Of a DNA stretch of 64,000 nt, positions 21,565-33,075 are shown piece by piece (position 1 is the stretch's first letter; each line of letters opens with the position of its first letter). Origin of the DNA: Bimuria novae-zelandiae CBS 107.79. Lineage: Eukaryota; Ascomycota; Dothideomycetes; Pleosporales; Didymosphaeriaceae. A model generated the notes under the pieces. The model saw only the letters and a list, made by a program, of their open reading frames with translations, ran no database searches and was not told where the DNA came from. The stretch lies in the NCBI GenBank assembly GCA_010015655.1, contig ML976778.1, positions 9,529 through 73,528 on the forward strand, given 5' to 3'. A program made the position numbers and the translations under genes.

Positions 21565-23687
21565 ATGTCCCGAGATGGGCACCATAAAAAGCAACGTGCT
21601 GACCATCCGTAAGTATATGCTGTGCGACGTAGCAATTCCTCTACTAATAAATTTGTAGGTACCTAGCTGGAAATTTTGCTCCCGTAACTACAACCTCAGC
21701 GCCTCGACGAGTCGAATGGTCTGGCACTATTCCGGATGAACTCCATGGTGGCATGTATGTGCGGAATGGTGGTAATCCCGTATCTAACGCCGACCTGGGA
21801 CGAGATGCTCATTGGTTCGACGGTGATGGCATGCTCACCGGCGTATGGTTTGATCGCGCTGCAACCGGCACGACGAAGCCCACACCATATTTTGTAAACC
21901 AATTCGTTCTGACCGACCTCTGTTTATCCGCGTTCGAGAGTGACAAGCTTCGGACACCAATTTTGCCCAGCATCGCGACTTTGGTGGACCCAGTGGCACG
22001 ACTGGTTGTGGTCGTTTGGAGTATATTTCGGACTGCCATTCTCGTACTTCTTTCGCATCTTCCTGGCTCTGGGCAGGCCATCAAAAGGATCAGTGTCGCA
22101 AATACCAGTATTTTGTACCACGACGGACGAGCGTTGGCCACGTGTGAGAGCGGGCCTCCCATACGCGTTCAACTACCAGGACTCCAGACTGTCGGCTGGT
22201 TCAGCGGCAATCGAAGTGAAGGGGAGCCCTTGGAAGACGGGGTAAATGGCGGTCCTGGATTTGGTGGCACTGGAATTAACAGCTGGATGCACGAGTGGAC
22301 TACTGGACATCCCAAAGTCGATCCTAATACCGGCGAATTGCTGCTTTTCCACTGCAACTTCCTTCCACCCTTCGTACGTTATTCAGCTGTGCCGAAAGAT
22401 GGGACGAAGTCGGACTCGCAACTGCAAGCGCGTAGCAAATTACTCAATGCGCCAGTACCGGGTTGCTCGGGAGGCAAGATGATGCACGACTTTGGAGTTT
22501 CAAAGCTCCATACTGTCATCCTAGATCTTCCTTTGAGTCTCTCGCCGTTCAACATGATGAAGAATCAGCCCGTGGTGGCCTACGAACCAGAGAAGCCCTC
22601 GCGTTTTGGAGTGTTCCCACGCCAGGACCCGACGGCGGTGCGGTGGTTCGAAACCGATGGGTGCTGCATTTTCCACACTGCGAATACATGGGACGATCTC
22701 AACTCCGAGACCGAAGCCGTCGCAGTCAACCTGCTTGCCTGCCGTTTGACGTCTGCATCTGTGGTCTTCAGTGCGGGTAACCTCGTACCACCCCCACATC
22801 CGCACCATAAAGAGCCGCAAGACCGAAAACGCATCTCTTTCTTTGCCAAGTATGATGAAGACGAGGATAGCAAGGATCTAGAGAAAGTACCGAGCAACGA
22901 ACGCACTGCTCTTCTCTCTGATACACACCACCTTCCAAAATTCGGTCCACCCACACCACCTCTATCGGAAGACGATGAAGAGCAGTGCCGCCTGTATTAT
23001 TACCGGTTTGACGTCAGCAATACTACATCGAACATAATAACCCATCAATACGCACTGTCCTGTATCCCTTTCGAGTTTCCCACCGTCGCTCCGCAATTCG
23101 AGATGTCGTTCGCCCGTTACATATATGGCTGCAGCACTTCCAATGCTTCCTTTGGTGCCGCCTTAGGAAAAGCGACAAAAATCGACGTACTTGTGAAGAT
23201 GGACGTTCAGACCCTGCTCGAACGCGCAAACGCTAGCCCGCCGACAACGGTGACGGGATGCCTGGACAATCGCTCTGTACAAGAAGTCATCGCCACAACC
23301 AACGTCGAGGACCCTATCCAAGCTTTCAAACTCCCACCAAAGCATTTCGCGCAGGAAGCGCGTTTTGTCTCCCGAAAAGCAGCATCTAGCGAGGATGATG
23401 GCTTCCTCTTGTTCTACGTGTTCGATGAGTCGCAGCTGGATGAGTTCGGCATGTGCAAGCCTGATGCGAGTAGCGACCTGTGGGTTCTTGACGCTCGCGA
23501 TATGCAAACAGTGGTGTGTAAAATACATCTGCCAAACAGGGTACCGTACGGATTGCACGGAAATTGGTTCACCGAGGAGCAGATACGGAATCAAAGGCCC
23601 GTGGAGAGCCTGAGGAGCATGCCAATTGAAGGCAACCCAACGAGGTGGAAGAAGGTCAAGGAGGTGTTGATTGGTGCTTTGGGATAA
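21565..23687 (+). CDS. carX: Carotenoid cleavage oxygenase, retinal-forming CarX type
   Basis: Exon 1 (21565-21608) and exon 2 (21659-23687) join across a 50-nt intron (GTAAGT donor, CTACTAATAA branch, TTTGTAG acceptor) to give 690 residues, matching the length of Fusarium CarX. The RPE65/CCD family signature GGMYVRNGGNP lies at about 45-55. The four iron-binding histidines can be placed in TTGHPKVD (about H232), KMMHDFG (about H291), CIFHTANTW (about H354) and YGLHGNW (about H648). CarX cleaves beta-carotene centrally to two retinals, and the opsin 3.5 kb away supports retinal as product. A torulene-cleaving CarT function cannot be excluded from sequence alone. A long acidic/Pro-rich insert (about residues 400-450) separates the blades. 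Confidence 0.93.
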
Positions 23688-25601
23688 TAGGCGCTTTGCA
23701 AAGGAAATGGGCTGGCTGTATAATTTCGATTTTCGCCCTGTACTGCTATGATACCTGCGATCTAATAGGAGGTAAATATATTTTCACGAATGATGGCCAA
23801 TAAAGCGACTGGCTTCATTCCTTCACGTCGTTGTCTTTGATCTGCTCATCTCATGTGACATTGAATGCATTCCGTCAGACGTCCCTCGCCCTGTGCTTGG
23901 AGATCACATGGACGCTCACAGGGATCACAACTGGCGGGGAGCATGGGTGCAGGGTTTCCGTCACACAACATATGCCCACGTTGGGGGGGGTAAAAAGTAA
24001 CCGTATATTGAAAACTGCTACATCCGGTGCGGGGGACGTTCTTGTAAGACCGACCCGACGCATCAATCATGTGGAGTGTCCTATTCGAAGAATGAACCAG
24101 CTCAACATTATTCAGCACTTTGCACGTGGGTCAGATACGAATATGTTGGCCACATGGCTTGCAGAAGGCTTGCAGGATGCAGGCATTCGATGTGCTGCAG
24201 CTAGCGGTCAGCATGTAAGCGCCGGCAGCGTTCGCTTCGAGATTTTTGTCTGTTGAGAGTTCATCATTTCTCTATTGGCAATAGCAACGCCGTGGTTGAA
24301 TGGGAGGCTCAGGCCGTTCCAACAAGAAGTGGCTGCCACGAGTAATCTTGGAAGAATGGCTATTCGGCGACAATTTTCAGAGGACAACAACATGCACGAG
24401 CTGAAGAAATAGAGAGCTGGATCGTGCGGAAGGGCTTCAAAGAAGGCTGTACTGATCCCCGAACACTCTGATCGAATGAGCAGCGGTTCTAGAATAAAGA
24501 ATAGGGACCGGGGTCGCCTACGATCTCTAGGATCGGCTTTTAGACGATAAAGACATGCGTCTTCATAATCCAGGACAGCTGAAAGTTAGATTGCGGTGTT
24601 GCTGCAGCAGGCCTAGCGACCAGACGTTCTGCATCTGGGTGCTTTGGGGGTCGCCGCGTGGTGCGGACCCTCAGCGAAAGGGAGCGCTTTTTTGGGCGTG
24701 GCTTAATATTGGCTTGGCAAGGAAGCGCCTCTGGCAATGGCAACTGAAGGCGATGTTGCTCACCCACTTCAAATGCCCTGCTATGGCGCGTGCTATGGCG
24801 CGTGCTATGGCGCGTGCTATGGCCGCTGTTGTACCACGCTCGTGGCTGACTGCGGAGGTTTCTGTTGTACTTCCGAGCGGCTTGACCACAACATGTTAGC
24901 CCCCCGGTCAAGCACGATGAAAATTCGATGATTTTCCCCTGATGATGGTTTGGACAAGCCGTCAAGGGGGACGACTGCTTTCTAGCTGTCCTGGGAAGGG
25001 CGGAAGGCTAGACTCGTCCAACTGCTTGGATATTGGAACGCACGAGCCAGCAGCTGCTCCTGCATCGTCGAATCACCACTTCTGCATGGCCGCGCCTTGC
25101 CCGACTCGCAGCCAGCCGAACGCGCTGCCGATGCGTTCTTGGAGTCTTTATCCAGGTCGAGCGATGGGCAGGATGGTGGCTTGCAGTGTGCGCCAACTCA
25201 ATGGCGCCATGCTGGGAATGAAATAAGGCGCGGCTGTTCCCCCGTGGCACAACCGTTCGACAAGGCTGTTGTGAACGCAGATAACCAGCAAAATTCCCGT
25301 CGTGGAGACGATCGACAGTCCCTAACAGCGTCGCTCCTTTACCCAGTTTCGACTCTTACCCAGCCCGGCACCGTTCGGACGGACTACCGCTCACCTGCAG
25401 CAAGGGACAGAAGAGCACCGGCTTGAAGATTCTCGATCCATCAACTGGTTGTGCGCACGACCACACCGGAGAGGTTCGCAGCCCTAGACCCAGCTATCGT
25501 GGTCATGGTTTGCCGGTCTGCGAGAGAAGCTTGCAAGTAATAATAGAAGTGCCAGTGGGCCTTCGATAAACAAGTTGTTCACGAAACCGGGGGTGGGAGT
25601 T
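23688..25601. other. Long spacer, no supported gene
   Basis: About 1.9 kb. Short frames occur, including one at 24094-24256 (NIIQHFARG...WLAEGLQDAG), but none has a recognisable domain or plausible splice structure. A CTATGGCGCGTG tandem repeat is at 24781-24823, and a G run sits at 23983-23990. Confidence 0.4.
24781..24823. repeat. 12-bp tandem repeat, about 3.5 copies
   Basis: The unit CTATGGCGCGTG is repeated exactly three times (24781-24816) followed by a partial, changed fourth copy. The unit length is a multiple of three, and any frame through it would encode a four-residue repeat (for example Ala-Met-Ala-Arg), but no supported gene covers it. Confidence 0.9.
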
Positions 25602-26784
25602 ATGCCGTTTCACCATGTAGCGATCGCAGTGTGGCGGGAAGAGCGCGATGCCCGCTGCAAGCCGCGTCCACGCGACACGCAGCCCGAGAGAAAAGTCCCG
25701 TCCATCCATTGCCGTCCTGGCCTGCTGTTGCTGTTCGTAGCGCTGCTCTCGTGGACGTTCTTGCTCGGAAGCGCATCTGCTACCTCGCTACTGCCACATG
25801 GTGATCGCCAATATCGAGCACAATCTGCGCGCCAGCCCGGAATCTTGGAGGAAGATACTCTCGTACCCGTGTGGAAGGGCGCTTCTCTCCTAATCGACAC
25901 CAGCGAGCCGCCGATTGTTGCGCCGTTCATGCATCTAGCATACCATGGAGACGCGACAAAGACCGCCTCCGCGCCGCCGTCCAAGAGGTCCCTCGCTACC
26001 GATCCCGCCGCCGATGGCGACTTTGAAATCCCCAGGCCATTCGACTCGGCGTTATCGAACAACTTCACAAGCAATTGCGCCCAATTCTTCAAGATCCTGT
26101 TGACTAGCGAAACCGTTACCAACTGCCACCCCTTCTCGCTAATGCTGCAGGTACGTTCAATCCACCTTTGGTAGATCCACGACTAACGCGCTGCAGACGT
26201 CGAACTCGCTGTTCAAAGCATCTAGATCTTTTGTCCGCATCACCCAGACACTCGAAGCAACGTGCGCCGCGAATTCGACACAATGTTTACCTGGAATCAA
26301 CGAGCTTGCGGGCCAACTTCTGACGGACGATGCATGCAAAGTCGATTACGACAACAGCAACCCACAGGTTGTGCAAGCATACAACGGTCTCATTGCATAC
26401 GAGCCCATGTACTTGGCGAGTTGTCTGAAGGACGACGAGGGCGACTTCTGCTATGCAAACGCTGTCACCAACACCACATCCGAGGGCAACGATGCCGTGC
26501 CCTTCTACTTACCGCTGGGCGTCAACATGCCCGGTGGTGCGCGCCCGACCTGCAACTCCTGCCTCCAGGATGAAATGGCCATTTTCTCTTCTTTTGCCGC
26601 CAACGGCACCCAGCCCCTCAGCAAAACCTACTCGACCGCCGCGAACACCATATCCATGTATTGCGGCACCGCATTCGTTAACGTCACCGCCGCGCCACTA
26701 AAAGGCGCTGCCTCCACCTCGACCGCCGCCTTCACACCCATGATATCCCTGTTGATAATGCTACTCTTCTACCTCTTCCAATGA
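25602..26784 (+). CDS. DUF7729 family cell-surface or secretory protein
   Basis: Exons 25602-26150 and 26197-26784 join in phase 0 across a 46-nt intron (GTACGT donor, GACTAAC branch, CTGCAG acceptor) to give 378 residues. An N-terminal hydrophobic segment (about 46-66, PGLLLLFVALLSWTFLLG) acts as signal or signal anchor. From about residue 155 the protein matches the fungal DUF7729 pattern: FTSNCAQFF, CHPFSLMLQ, conserved cysteines, VVQAYNGLIAYEPMYLASC, YLPLGVNMP, PTCNSCLQDEM and a final CGTAFVNV. The C-terminus is hydrophobic (SLLIMLLFYLF) after a Ser/Thr/Ala stretch, the layout of a GPI-anchor signal. Function of the family is unknown. The start is the first in-frame ATG; a later start nearer the hydrophobic segment is possible only with non-ATG codons. 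Confidence 0.8.
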
Positions 26785-27981
26785 CTGGAAGTTTCTTTTT
26801 GTTAATCTTTAATGTACATATTACCAGCTCGAACTTGACAACTACATCCAGTCAAATCATTTAGCGACGGCGTTTGGGATGACTCATTTTCTTTTGTTGA
26901 CAGGCCATCTGGATAGACTGGCAGCGCGGATACCCATTGGATCGTTAGAATCGGCGGAGCGGCTTATCGTCAGGCATCGCAGCAAGGAGTTTGGTGCAGA
27001 AGAGGATCAGGCGCTGTGATTGAGACAGCAGCCGTGAACGAGAAGGGGTATCCTTAATAACATCATCATCTTTATCGATTGGCATATGTTCTAATTGGAC
27101 GAAGCGGGCTCGTTTCCGGAGGTCCCGGAATTTCCATGTAGATATTAGTCAATTTACCTACTGCACTTGCGTCGTACACGTCCATCACCGTGTTGTTCAA
27201 AATTCATGGTGCACGCTTTCCGAGACGGCGGTCGTGCTAGCCCGTCATGCAGACCCGCTGGGCCGCTGGCTACGGGTACCTGCGCGGTGCAACGCGTCTA
27301 CGCTGTACGCTGACGATGTTGCTCCCTAAGCGTCTTAAGGGCGTCGCACACGCCAGGTGCAGACGTCTGAAACAGTCACGTGAGCGGATCCTCTCTAGGC
27401 TGTGTGCGGGGGATTCCGAGTGCCACAATTTGACGTCCACATGTCGCGACGTGACCCCTGATTGCCCGAACGCTTCAGCCTTCCACGCCGCAATATCAAT
27501 GCGACTCCTCCGTCCGCATGCGGCGGTCGACACAAAGCTTTTCGTGGCTCCAAGGATCTACCGTTACCATTGCCATTGTTTGCGGAAAAAACAGAGCGCA
27601 TGGGGGGAACGAGCTTCCCGCGTCCTCTCATCTTGAGCCGGAATATTTTGTGGGCAGGCACTAACGGTTCACTGGAGCGGATCATCCGGAGACATCCTGT
27701 GACAGGCGCATATCCCAGACGCCAACGCGTTTGATGGCTGCGTGCAGCGGACATCCATGTCTGACATTTTGTACATGCGACAGCCAGTTCCTACCAACGT
27801 CAACGATGCTCCTTTCCTCTCCATTGCTTTTTTGATATTGTTCTCCCTGTCCATCACGCTCTTTTCCTATGTGTTACTGACCTTCGGTCTCCCACGGTCT
27901 CTATCCTATCTGTTTCAACGTCGTTCCTTGGCTGTGTAACCGTTCCGCCATTTCCGCATACAGCGCCGTACTTGAGCAACG
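26785..27981. other. Spacer and 5' leader of the downstream gene
   Basis: No domain-bearing frame seen. A 59-codon frame from an ATG at 27760 to 27939, just before the next gene, encodes a hydrophobic peptide (FLSIAFLILFSLSITLFSYVL). It could be an upstream ORF in the leader or chance. Confidence 0.4.
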
Positions 27982-30086
27982 ATGACAGCTTTTGTGACTC
28001 CGCAAGGGCTCAGCCTACCTCCAACCTCGCGACAGGACATTATCAGCGCGCTTTTGAACGATTATGGGAATTCATTCGAAGGCGAGACATCGCCTGTGCC
28101 AGGTTTCGATGAACTTCCGCCCCCGCCACCACCAAAGAGCGCAAGAGACCTGAAATACAGTGATGATAAACCCTTGCCGGCAATCGAGAAGATGAATATG
28201 CCATTCCAGCTTCGGAGTAAGTGACTTTTCTTGTGTCGTTGGACATTAGACATGGCTTGGGGTTGAATGGGCATCGCGTGGGCGACCATCAGGGCTCACT
28301 TCACTATTCACCACTGCACGCTATCGAACACAATAATAACGCTAGATCCACGTCGCTACTGTTTCGTAGTCTGGGTTCTGTCCACTTCCGCGCGCTCGCA
28401 GTCTCTCGAAATTCAATATTACTAACTAACATACCAACAGTAGACGATCCGGTATCGCCTGATGCATTGAATGGTCCCAGTTCTGCAGAAGGTTCTCCCA
28501 CACGAATTGTCTCCAAACGCCTGAAGCGGAGGTCGGTGCCACGCTCTTTGACCCTGACGAAAAGTAACGGATCAACGGCCGTGCTACCTAGCCCTCCAAC
28601 CATTTCTTCGCAACTGGAAGCGCACATTCCCTCGAAAGAGCAGGCGGAGGAACAAAAATCACTTCCTCCACCCCCGCCGGAGAAGTCGGCTCGTCGCCAG
28701 CAACAGGCAGCGATGGGCAATTCAAACCCGAAAGTACGGTCTCCACGGAAGGACTCGCTCCATTCGCAAGATGGCAAAGACGGTGCGATGGAACCTGTGA
28801 AGAGGAAGCCATTGCCAAAATTCACATCGCTGGCTGAGCTCGGAAAGGGCCCTCGGGGTGGCAAAGGAGGTCCTCTGCCGCAACCGCGCCCCCGAAAACA
28901 GAGCTTAGAGGTAAAGTCAGATGATGATCGCGGGCGGACCCTGGTGCGGAGTGATGTCCATTCGACAAATCATGGGAGCACGCCTTCAAATCCAAGAGAG
29001 CAAGCCGCTCCAATGGAGGCCCCTCGAATTGTCAACCCACTTCCAACTCCTGATGATGATATCACTGCAGCGGCCCCACAACCAACAAGACTGCCTTTTG
29101 GAGGAATGGGACTTCCATCGAATCCAAAGCATAAGAAGGGCAAAAGTAGCACTGGATTCGACATTTTGAAGAGCGCGACGTCACCTCAAACGCAACAACC
29201 CCCGCAGCTTCCCGAACCCGACACCATTACTCCAGGGCCCACACCATCCCCAAATAGAATGACAAAGATGCAACATGACGAAATTGTAGAAACTGTGGAT
29301 CCACCGAGGAACCGCCCTGCAGATTCATCAGTGTCAAACACTCCGCGCCGCCCCTTTAGTTTCGAGCCACCAGTCTCCACTTCGCCACCTCCAAAAGAAA
29401 GCTCAATCTCCACGGACGAAGGTCAAAACACTACTGCAGATACAACAACACCTAGGTCCACTTCCGCAGTCTCACCCGTCAAAACCAAGCTCCCAACAAC
29501 GCAACCTGTCTCCTTCCCACCGCGATCAGCTCCACGTGCCCCTCCACCCTCAGCTTTCACCAGTCTCCCCTCCCAACAACGATTAGGTATACCTGAGGCC
29601 ATGGAATCAGCACCAGAATCTCCTACGACGCCGCCGTTCGTTCCGCTGACAGACGCACCGGTGCCCAGGTCAACCGCTCCCATCACAGAAAAGCACCTTC
29701 ACTGCTACTCCCGCCATGCGACCTTTGTGTGGAGTCGCAACGACTACCAGCCTATGGCGTGCATGATTTGCAATAAGAACGATCAGGAAAGGAGGTGGTC
29801 GTGTGTGTGGTGCTACCTGCGTATCTGCGTCGACTGTAGCGTAGAGCTGCAGAAGACCCCCGGGCGCGATCTGCAGAGCATGCTTCGAAAGCGCGGGGCG
29901 GAGGCTACGTACGGTGGCGCTGAGTACGATGAGGACGAGAACGATAGCGAGGAGAGCCTGCACCCGGGATTCGACGCTAGCGTGAATGCGAATGTCAACG
30001 GTAAGAGGCATGATAGTGGAAATCCGGCATTGGTTGTGTGGGATGCTGATGCGGAGGATGCAGGTAACCGCGTGGACTTTTCTTAG
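27982..30086 (+). CDS. Pro/Ser-rich protein with C-terminal Cys/His-rich domain
   Basis: Exon 1 (27982-28216) and exon 2 (28441-30086) join in phase across a 224-nt intron (GTAAGT donor, CTAACATACCAACAG end) to give 626 residues. Most of the chain is disordered, with polyproline stretches (PPPPPPKSARD near residues 46-56, LPPPPPEKSARR near 145-157) and many SP/TP sites that suggest SH3 or WW partners and phosphorylation. Near residues 497-545 a compact domain has the ligand-like series HCYSRHATF, ACMICN, WSCVWCYLRICVDC, probably binding zinc. I know this combination only from uncharacterised fungal proteins. The tail is acidic (EYDEDENDSEE). The intron is unusually long for this locus, so its ends deserve checking. 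No operon-like context. Confidence 0.75.
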
Positions 30087-31515
30087 GGTGGTGAGGTGTC
30101 ATGCTGTGGGTTCTGTGGTGCGTTGTCATGATGTGGTGGATTTACGTTCCAGATTGGTTTCTTTTCATGGGCGGCCCGCGCGGTGCTGCTGCTGCTTTGC
30201 ATGGACCGAGTACTGGAAGGACCAACACAATTTGAATGATATACCCTATCTTGTTAACCGAGTGCCTTGCGCGAGGGCTTTCTGCAAAAGACTCAACGGC
30301 GTTGGGACGACTGCTCCAGTTGATTTAATGTTGATGTACTTACCTCCTCTGTCTTCTACCCACCCATTGCAGTTTCCTTTCTGCTCCTCGGATGAAGGCT
30401 CGTGCTACAGATGGCACTCACGACTCTCGTCGTTGTCGGTCCGTCTTCGGAACACCTCTGCGCATCACCAGTTGTTACACCTCGCGTCTCAACGGCATGT
30501 CGGTACGATCCGAGTGGACCAGACCTGGTTCATCGACCCTACATTTGCAAATAACACAAAAAAAAAAAACATGACAAAGTCTACAAATTTTCCAACTGGA
30601 TTTCTATGCAGGAATGATCGACACCTTCCACCACCGACGGTTCAGTGCGCCTATCGAGAGCGTCAGAACCTAGTTGAGAGGCAATCAACATGCGACACGA
30701 TATGTACGCCTTCGATACGGCACAGCTATTTGTCGTTCGAATGGCACACGAACGCGCGCGCACGTGTATCCGCTTGCACAGCTGCCGTTGTGCATGGTGA
30801 GACGACAATGTGCGGGGTCGGTCGTAGCTTTCCTCACATATCAGTACCCTTTGTGCCATTAAACTTTCATCTTTAGCTTCACCCCATCTCTCATGACATT
30901 GTGACCAGTGCCTAACCCACTGTTTCGATGGCGTGTGTCACCACAAACAGTATTTTCAATCGTACGACCATGAAAACCACCGGTTCCCTTTTGTGCTCAC
31001 CGGTATCGCATCAAAAACGCTCCAAGCGCTGCCCATGAGATTGGCATTCGTATTTCCTCAGCCCCAGCTTCAGCTTCGACTTCGAGCAAACCACGTCGCC
31101 TCGTTTCAGCCCACAATGTCCCAACACGGACGGGCCCACCCTGACCGGGCCGCGCTATAATCCTTTGGGAAGATCTGCGCCACTTTTGGCCGAGCCACAA
31201 CTTCTATGATTCGTCCGATTCATTCACTCTCGCTACTCCTGGTCTTTGTGTGACAGGTACGCTAGGAGGTAATGCGGCATGCGGGGCGCAAATCACTGGC
31301 TGGAGACGGCTATCCCAACCGAGTACGACATTCGGAGACACATTGGCACTGGAGGGTGTACGCTGAGAATAGAAACATTTATGCTTCTGCCTGAGTCAAT
31401 TGGAATGGGTTTAAGACGAGAGGCGCACCCTGTTCTCTGAATGTCTTTGGATTCAGTCCCCTTTTTCTGAGGCCCAACGGAAGATCTTCAATTTCCAGGC
31501 TCGCAACACGATAAA
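30087..31515. other. Long spacer, no gene seen
   Basis: Holds the 3' flank of the preceding gene, an A12 run near 30558, and the promoter of the MARVEL gene. Open frames here lack domain content and splice signals. Confidence 0.45.
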
Positions 31516-32671
31516 ATGGCTGAAGGACATAGCCCGTATGTACCATGAGGTTGCTGAGTGAGCCATGGCTAATCGTCCATCTTCAGATCTCTCGTCCCTC
31601 GCTGGACAATCGCCGTCCATGCCGTCCAACTTCTTTTTGCAGTCATCATCCTTGGGTTTGATGCATACGGTATCAATTACATCGCCTACAATGCCCTCAT
31701 CTTCTCCCTCGTAGTGGTCAGTCATGTGCTACTTCCTTCACTGTCCCGTCCACTGATTATTGTTGGCAGTGTCTGTGCACGATGGCAGTCTGCGCCTATC
31801 TCATTGCTTCGCAAACCTTGGTCCCTAAGATGTACAACGTCTACATTGCTTTGGCCGTACATGTATGGCTGCTCATCTTCTGGGTCGTGGACCTCGGCCT
31901 TGTTGCGAACCTGGCTGCCATGTGGGGTCGAGGAGACTATTGCTACACCACAGACTATGGCTGTAAGTCATCCGGTTTTCAGTTTCATAATATCATGCTT
32001 CAAGCGGAAGATCCGCTGCTAAAACATGCACAATGCGCCCATACCCATCCTTGACCTCTGCTGATACTGTTTCTGCGTCTAGACGGCTGGACCTATTGCC
32101 TCAAGAAGCGTGATCTACAAAAGAGGGACGTCACTACCTTTGGTACATATTACGGAGTATTGGCTGCTGGCGCAGTCTTTGCTGCAGTGCAACTGTGAGT
32201 CTGGTCTTTTGGCTTCTCTTCTATCGACTGATCGTATCTAGCGTAACATGGGCCCTCACCACTATCCTACTTCTCCTGGCTTGGAACAAGCAACGCACTG
32301 GTGCCGCTACCAACGCGCAGGCAGTCTCTGCGGCCCCGCCATATCAGAACAACGGGCAAGCTGTGCCGATGGAGAAATACGACCACAATGCCGCTGTAGC
32401 TCCGGCTGGACAGCCATATGCCAGCCCCCAGCCACAGTATGCGCAGCCCGTGCAGCAACAGTTTACGGGCGCGCCGTATGCTCAGGACCCAGTTCAGCGC
32501 CAGGATACAGTCAGCCCTGTTTCGCATGCAGGCGGTTACGGTGCCAACTCTACTGTGTCTCAGGTGAGCTCTCCGCAGCACACGGGGCAGCCTGCGTATC
32601 TTTCCAATGCCGTGGAGGTACACACAGACCCCTATAACCCCAATGTGCCTGAATTAGCGAACCATCGATAG
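31516..32671 (+). CDS. MARVEL-domain four-helix membrane protein
   Basis: Five exons (31516-31535, 31587-31716, 31770-31962, 32083-32194, 32242-32671) join in phase to 294 residues. Exon 1 encodes only MAEGHSP before a GTATGT donor. Four membrane helices follow: TIAVHAVQLLFAVIILGF, the segment around YNALIFSLVV through MAVCAYLIAS, VYIALAVHVWLLIFWVVDL, and VLAAGAVFAAVQLVTWALTT. This is the MARVEL layout of fungal plasma-membrane domain proteins (Nce102/Sur7-like or general MARVEL). A Cys pair and YCYTTDYGC lie in the loop before helix 4. The last ~130 residues are a cytosolic Gln/Pro/Ala/Tyr-rich tail. Likely role: membrane organisation or vesicle traffic; no enzymatic motif. Confidence 0.85.
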
Positions 32672-33075
32672 GAGTCAAGGAATTCTTAGAGTCGAAGCGC
32701 GAGGGGATGTAATTGTGAATTGATCGCTTTAGCCAGTATCTGAGATACCCATAATATACTTGTTGTCAACGCCAATACATCCCTCTTTCATGATGGGCTT
32801 CCGCCTTAACAAAAGCCCAGAAGGTGGCTGAATGGGCAAGTACGTTCATTACTGACATTTGGGGGAAGCAGCTTCCCGACGTACTCTGAGCGGGGAAGGA
32901 TGACACATGGCACCTTCCCAATAAACGGGGGCCGCATCCATCCATTGACAGCTTCCTGCATCTCATCCTCTCCTCACCAACATCTCGAGCTTTTGTTCGT
33001 TGTCTCCTTATTCTTTCCCAACGCCTCTATCCACTATCGTGCATTCTGATACCTGCAAGACAACAGGCCGTCGGG
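32672..33075. other. Short spacer, no gene seen
   Basis: Lies between the MARVEL gene and the next gene on the same strand. A pyrimidine-rich stretch near 32960-33010 is promoter-like. Confidence 0.45.

Noticed and set aside
23831..24256. 141-codon plus-strand frame after carX
   Set aside because: It starts at a poor site, has no domain, no intron signals and no consistent composition; best treated as chance or decayed sequence.
24781..24823. CRISPR-like repeat array
   Set aside because: The units are directly adjacent with no spacers, and the genome is fungal.
24540..24965. Minus-strand 141-codon frame through the 12-bp repeat (HSTR repeats)
   Set aside because: The repeat gives open frames on both strands, so openness is not evidence of coding. 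No other support.
28217..28440. Retained coding segment instead of an intron in the Pro-rich gene
   Set aside because: Reading exon 1 straight through meets TGA at once, and donor, branch and acceptor signals are all good.
29986..30876. 296-codon plus-strand frame after the Pro-rich gene
   Set aside because: It overlaps the end of a real gene in another frame, crosses an A12 run and reads as low-quality, Cys/Arg/His-scattered sequence.
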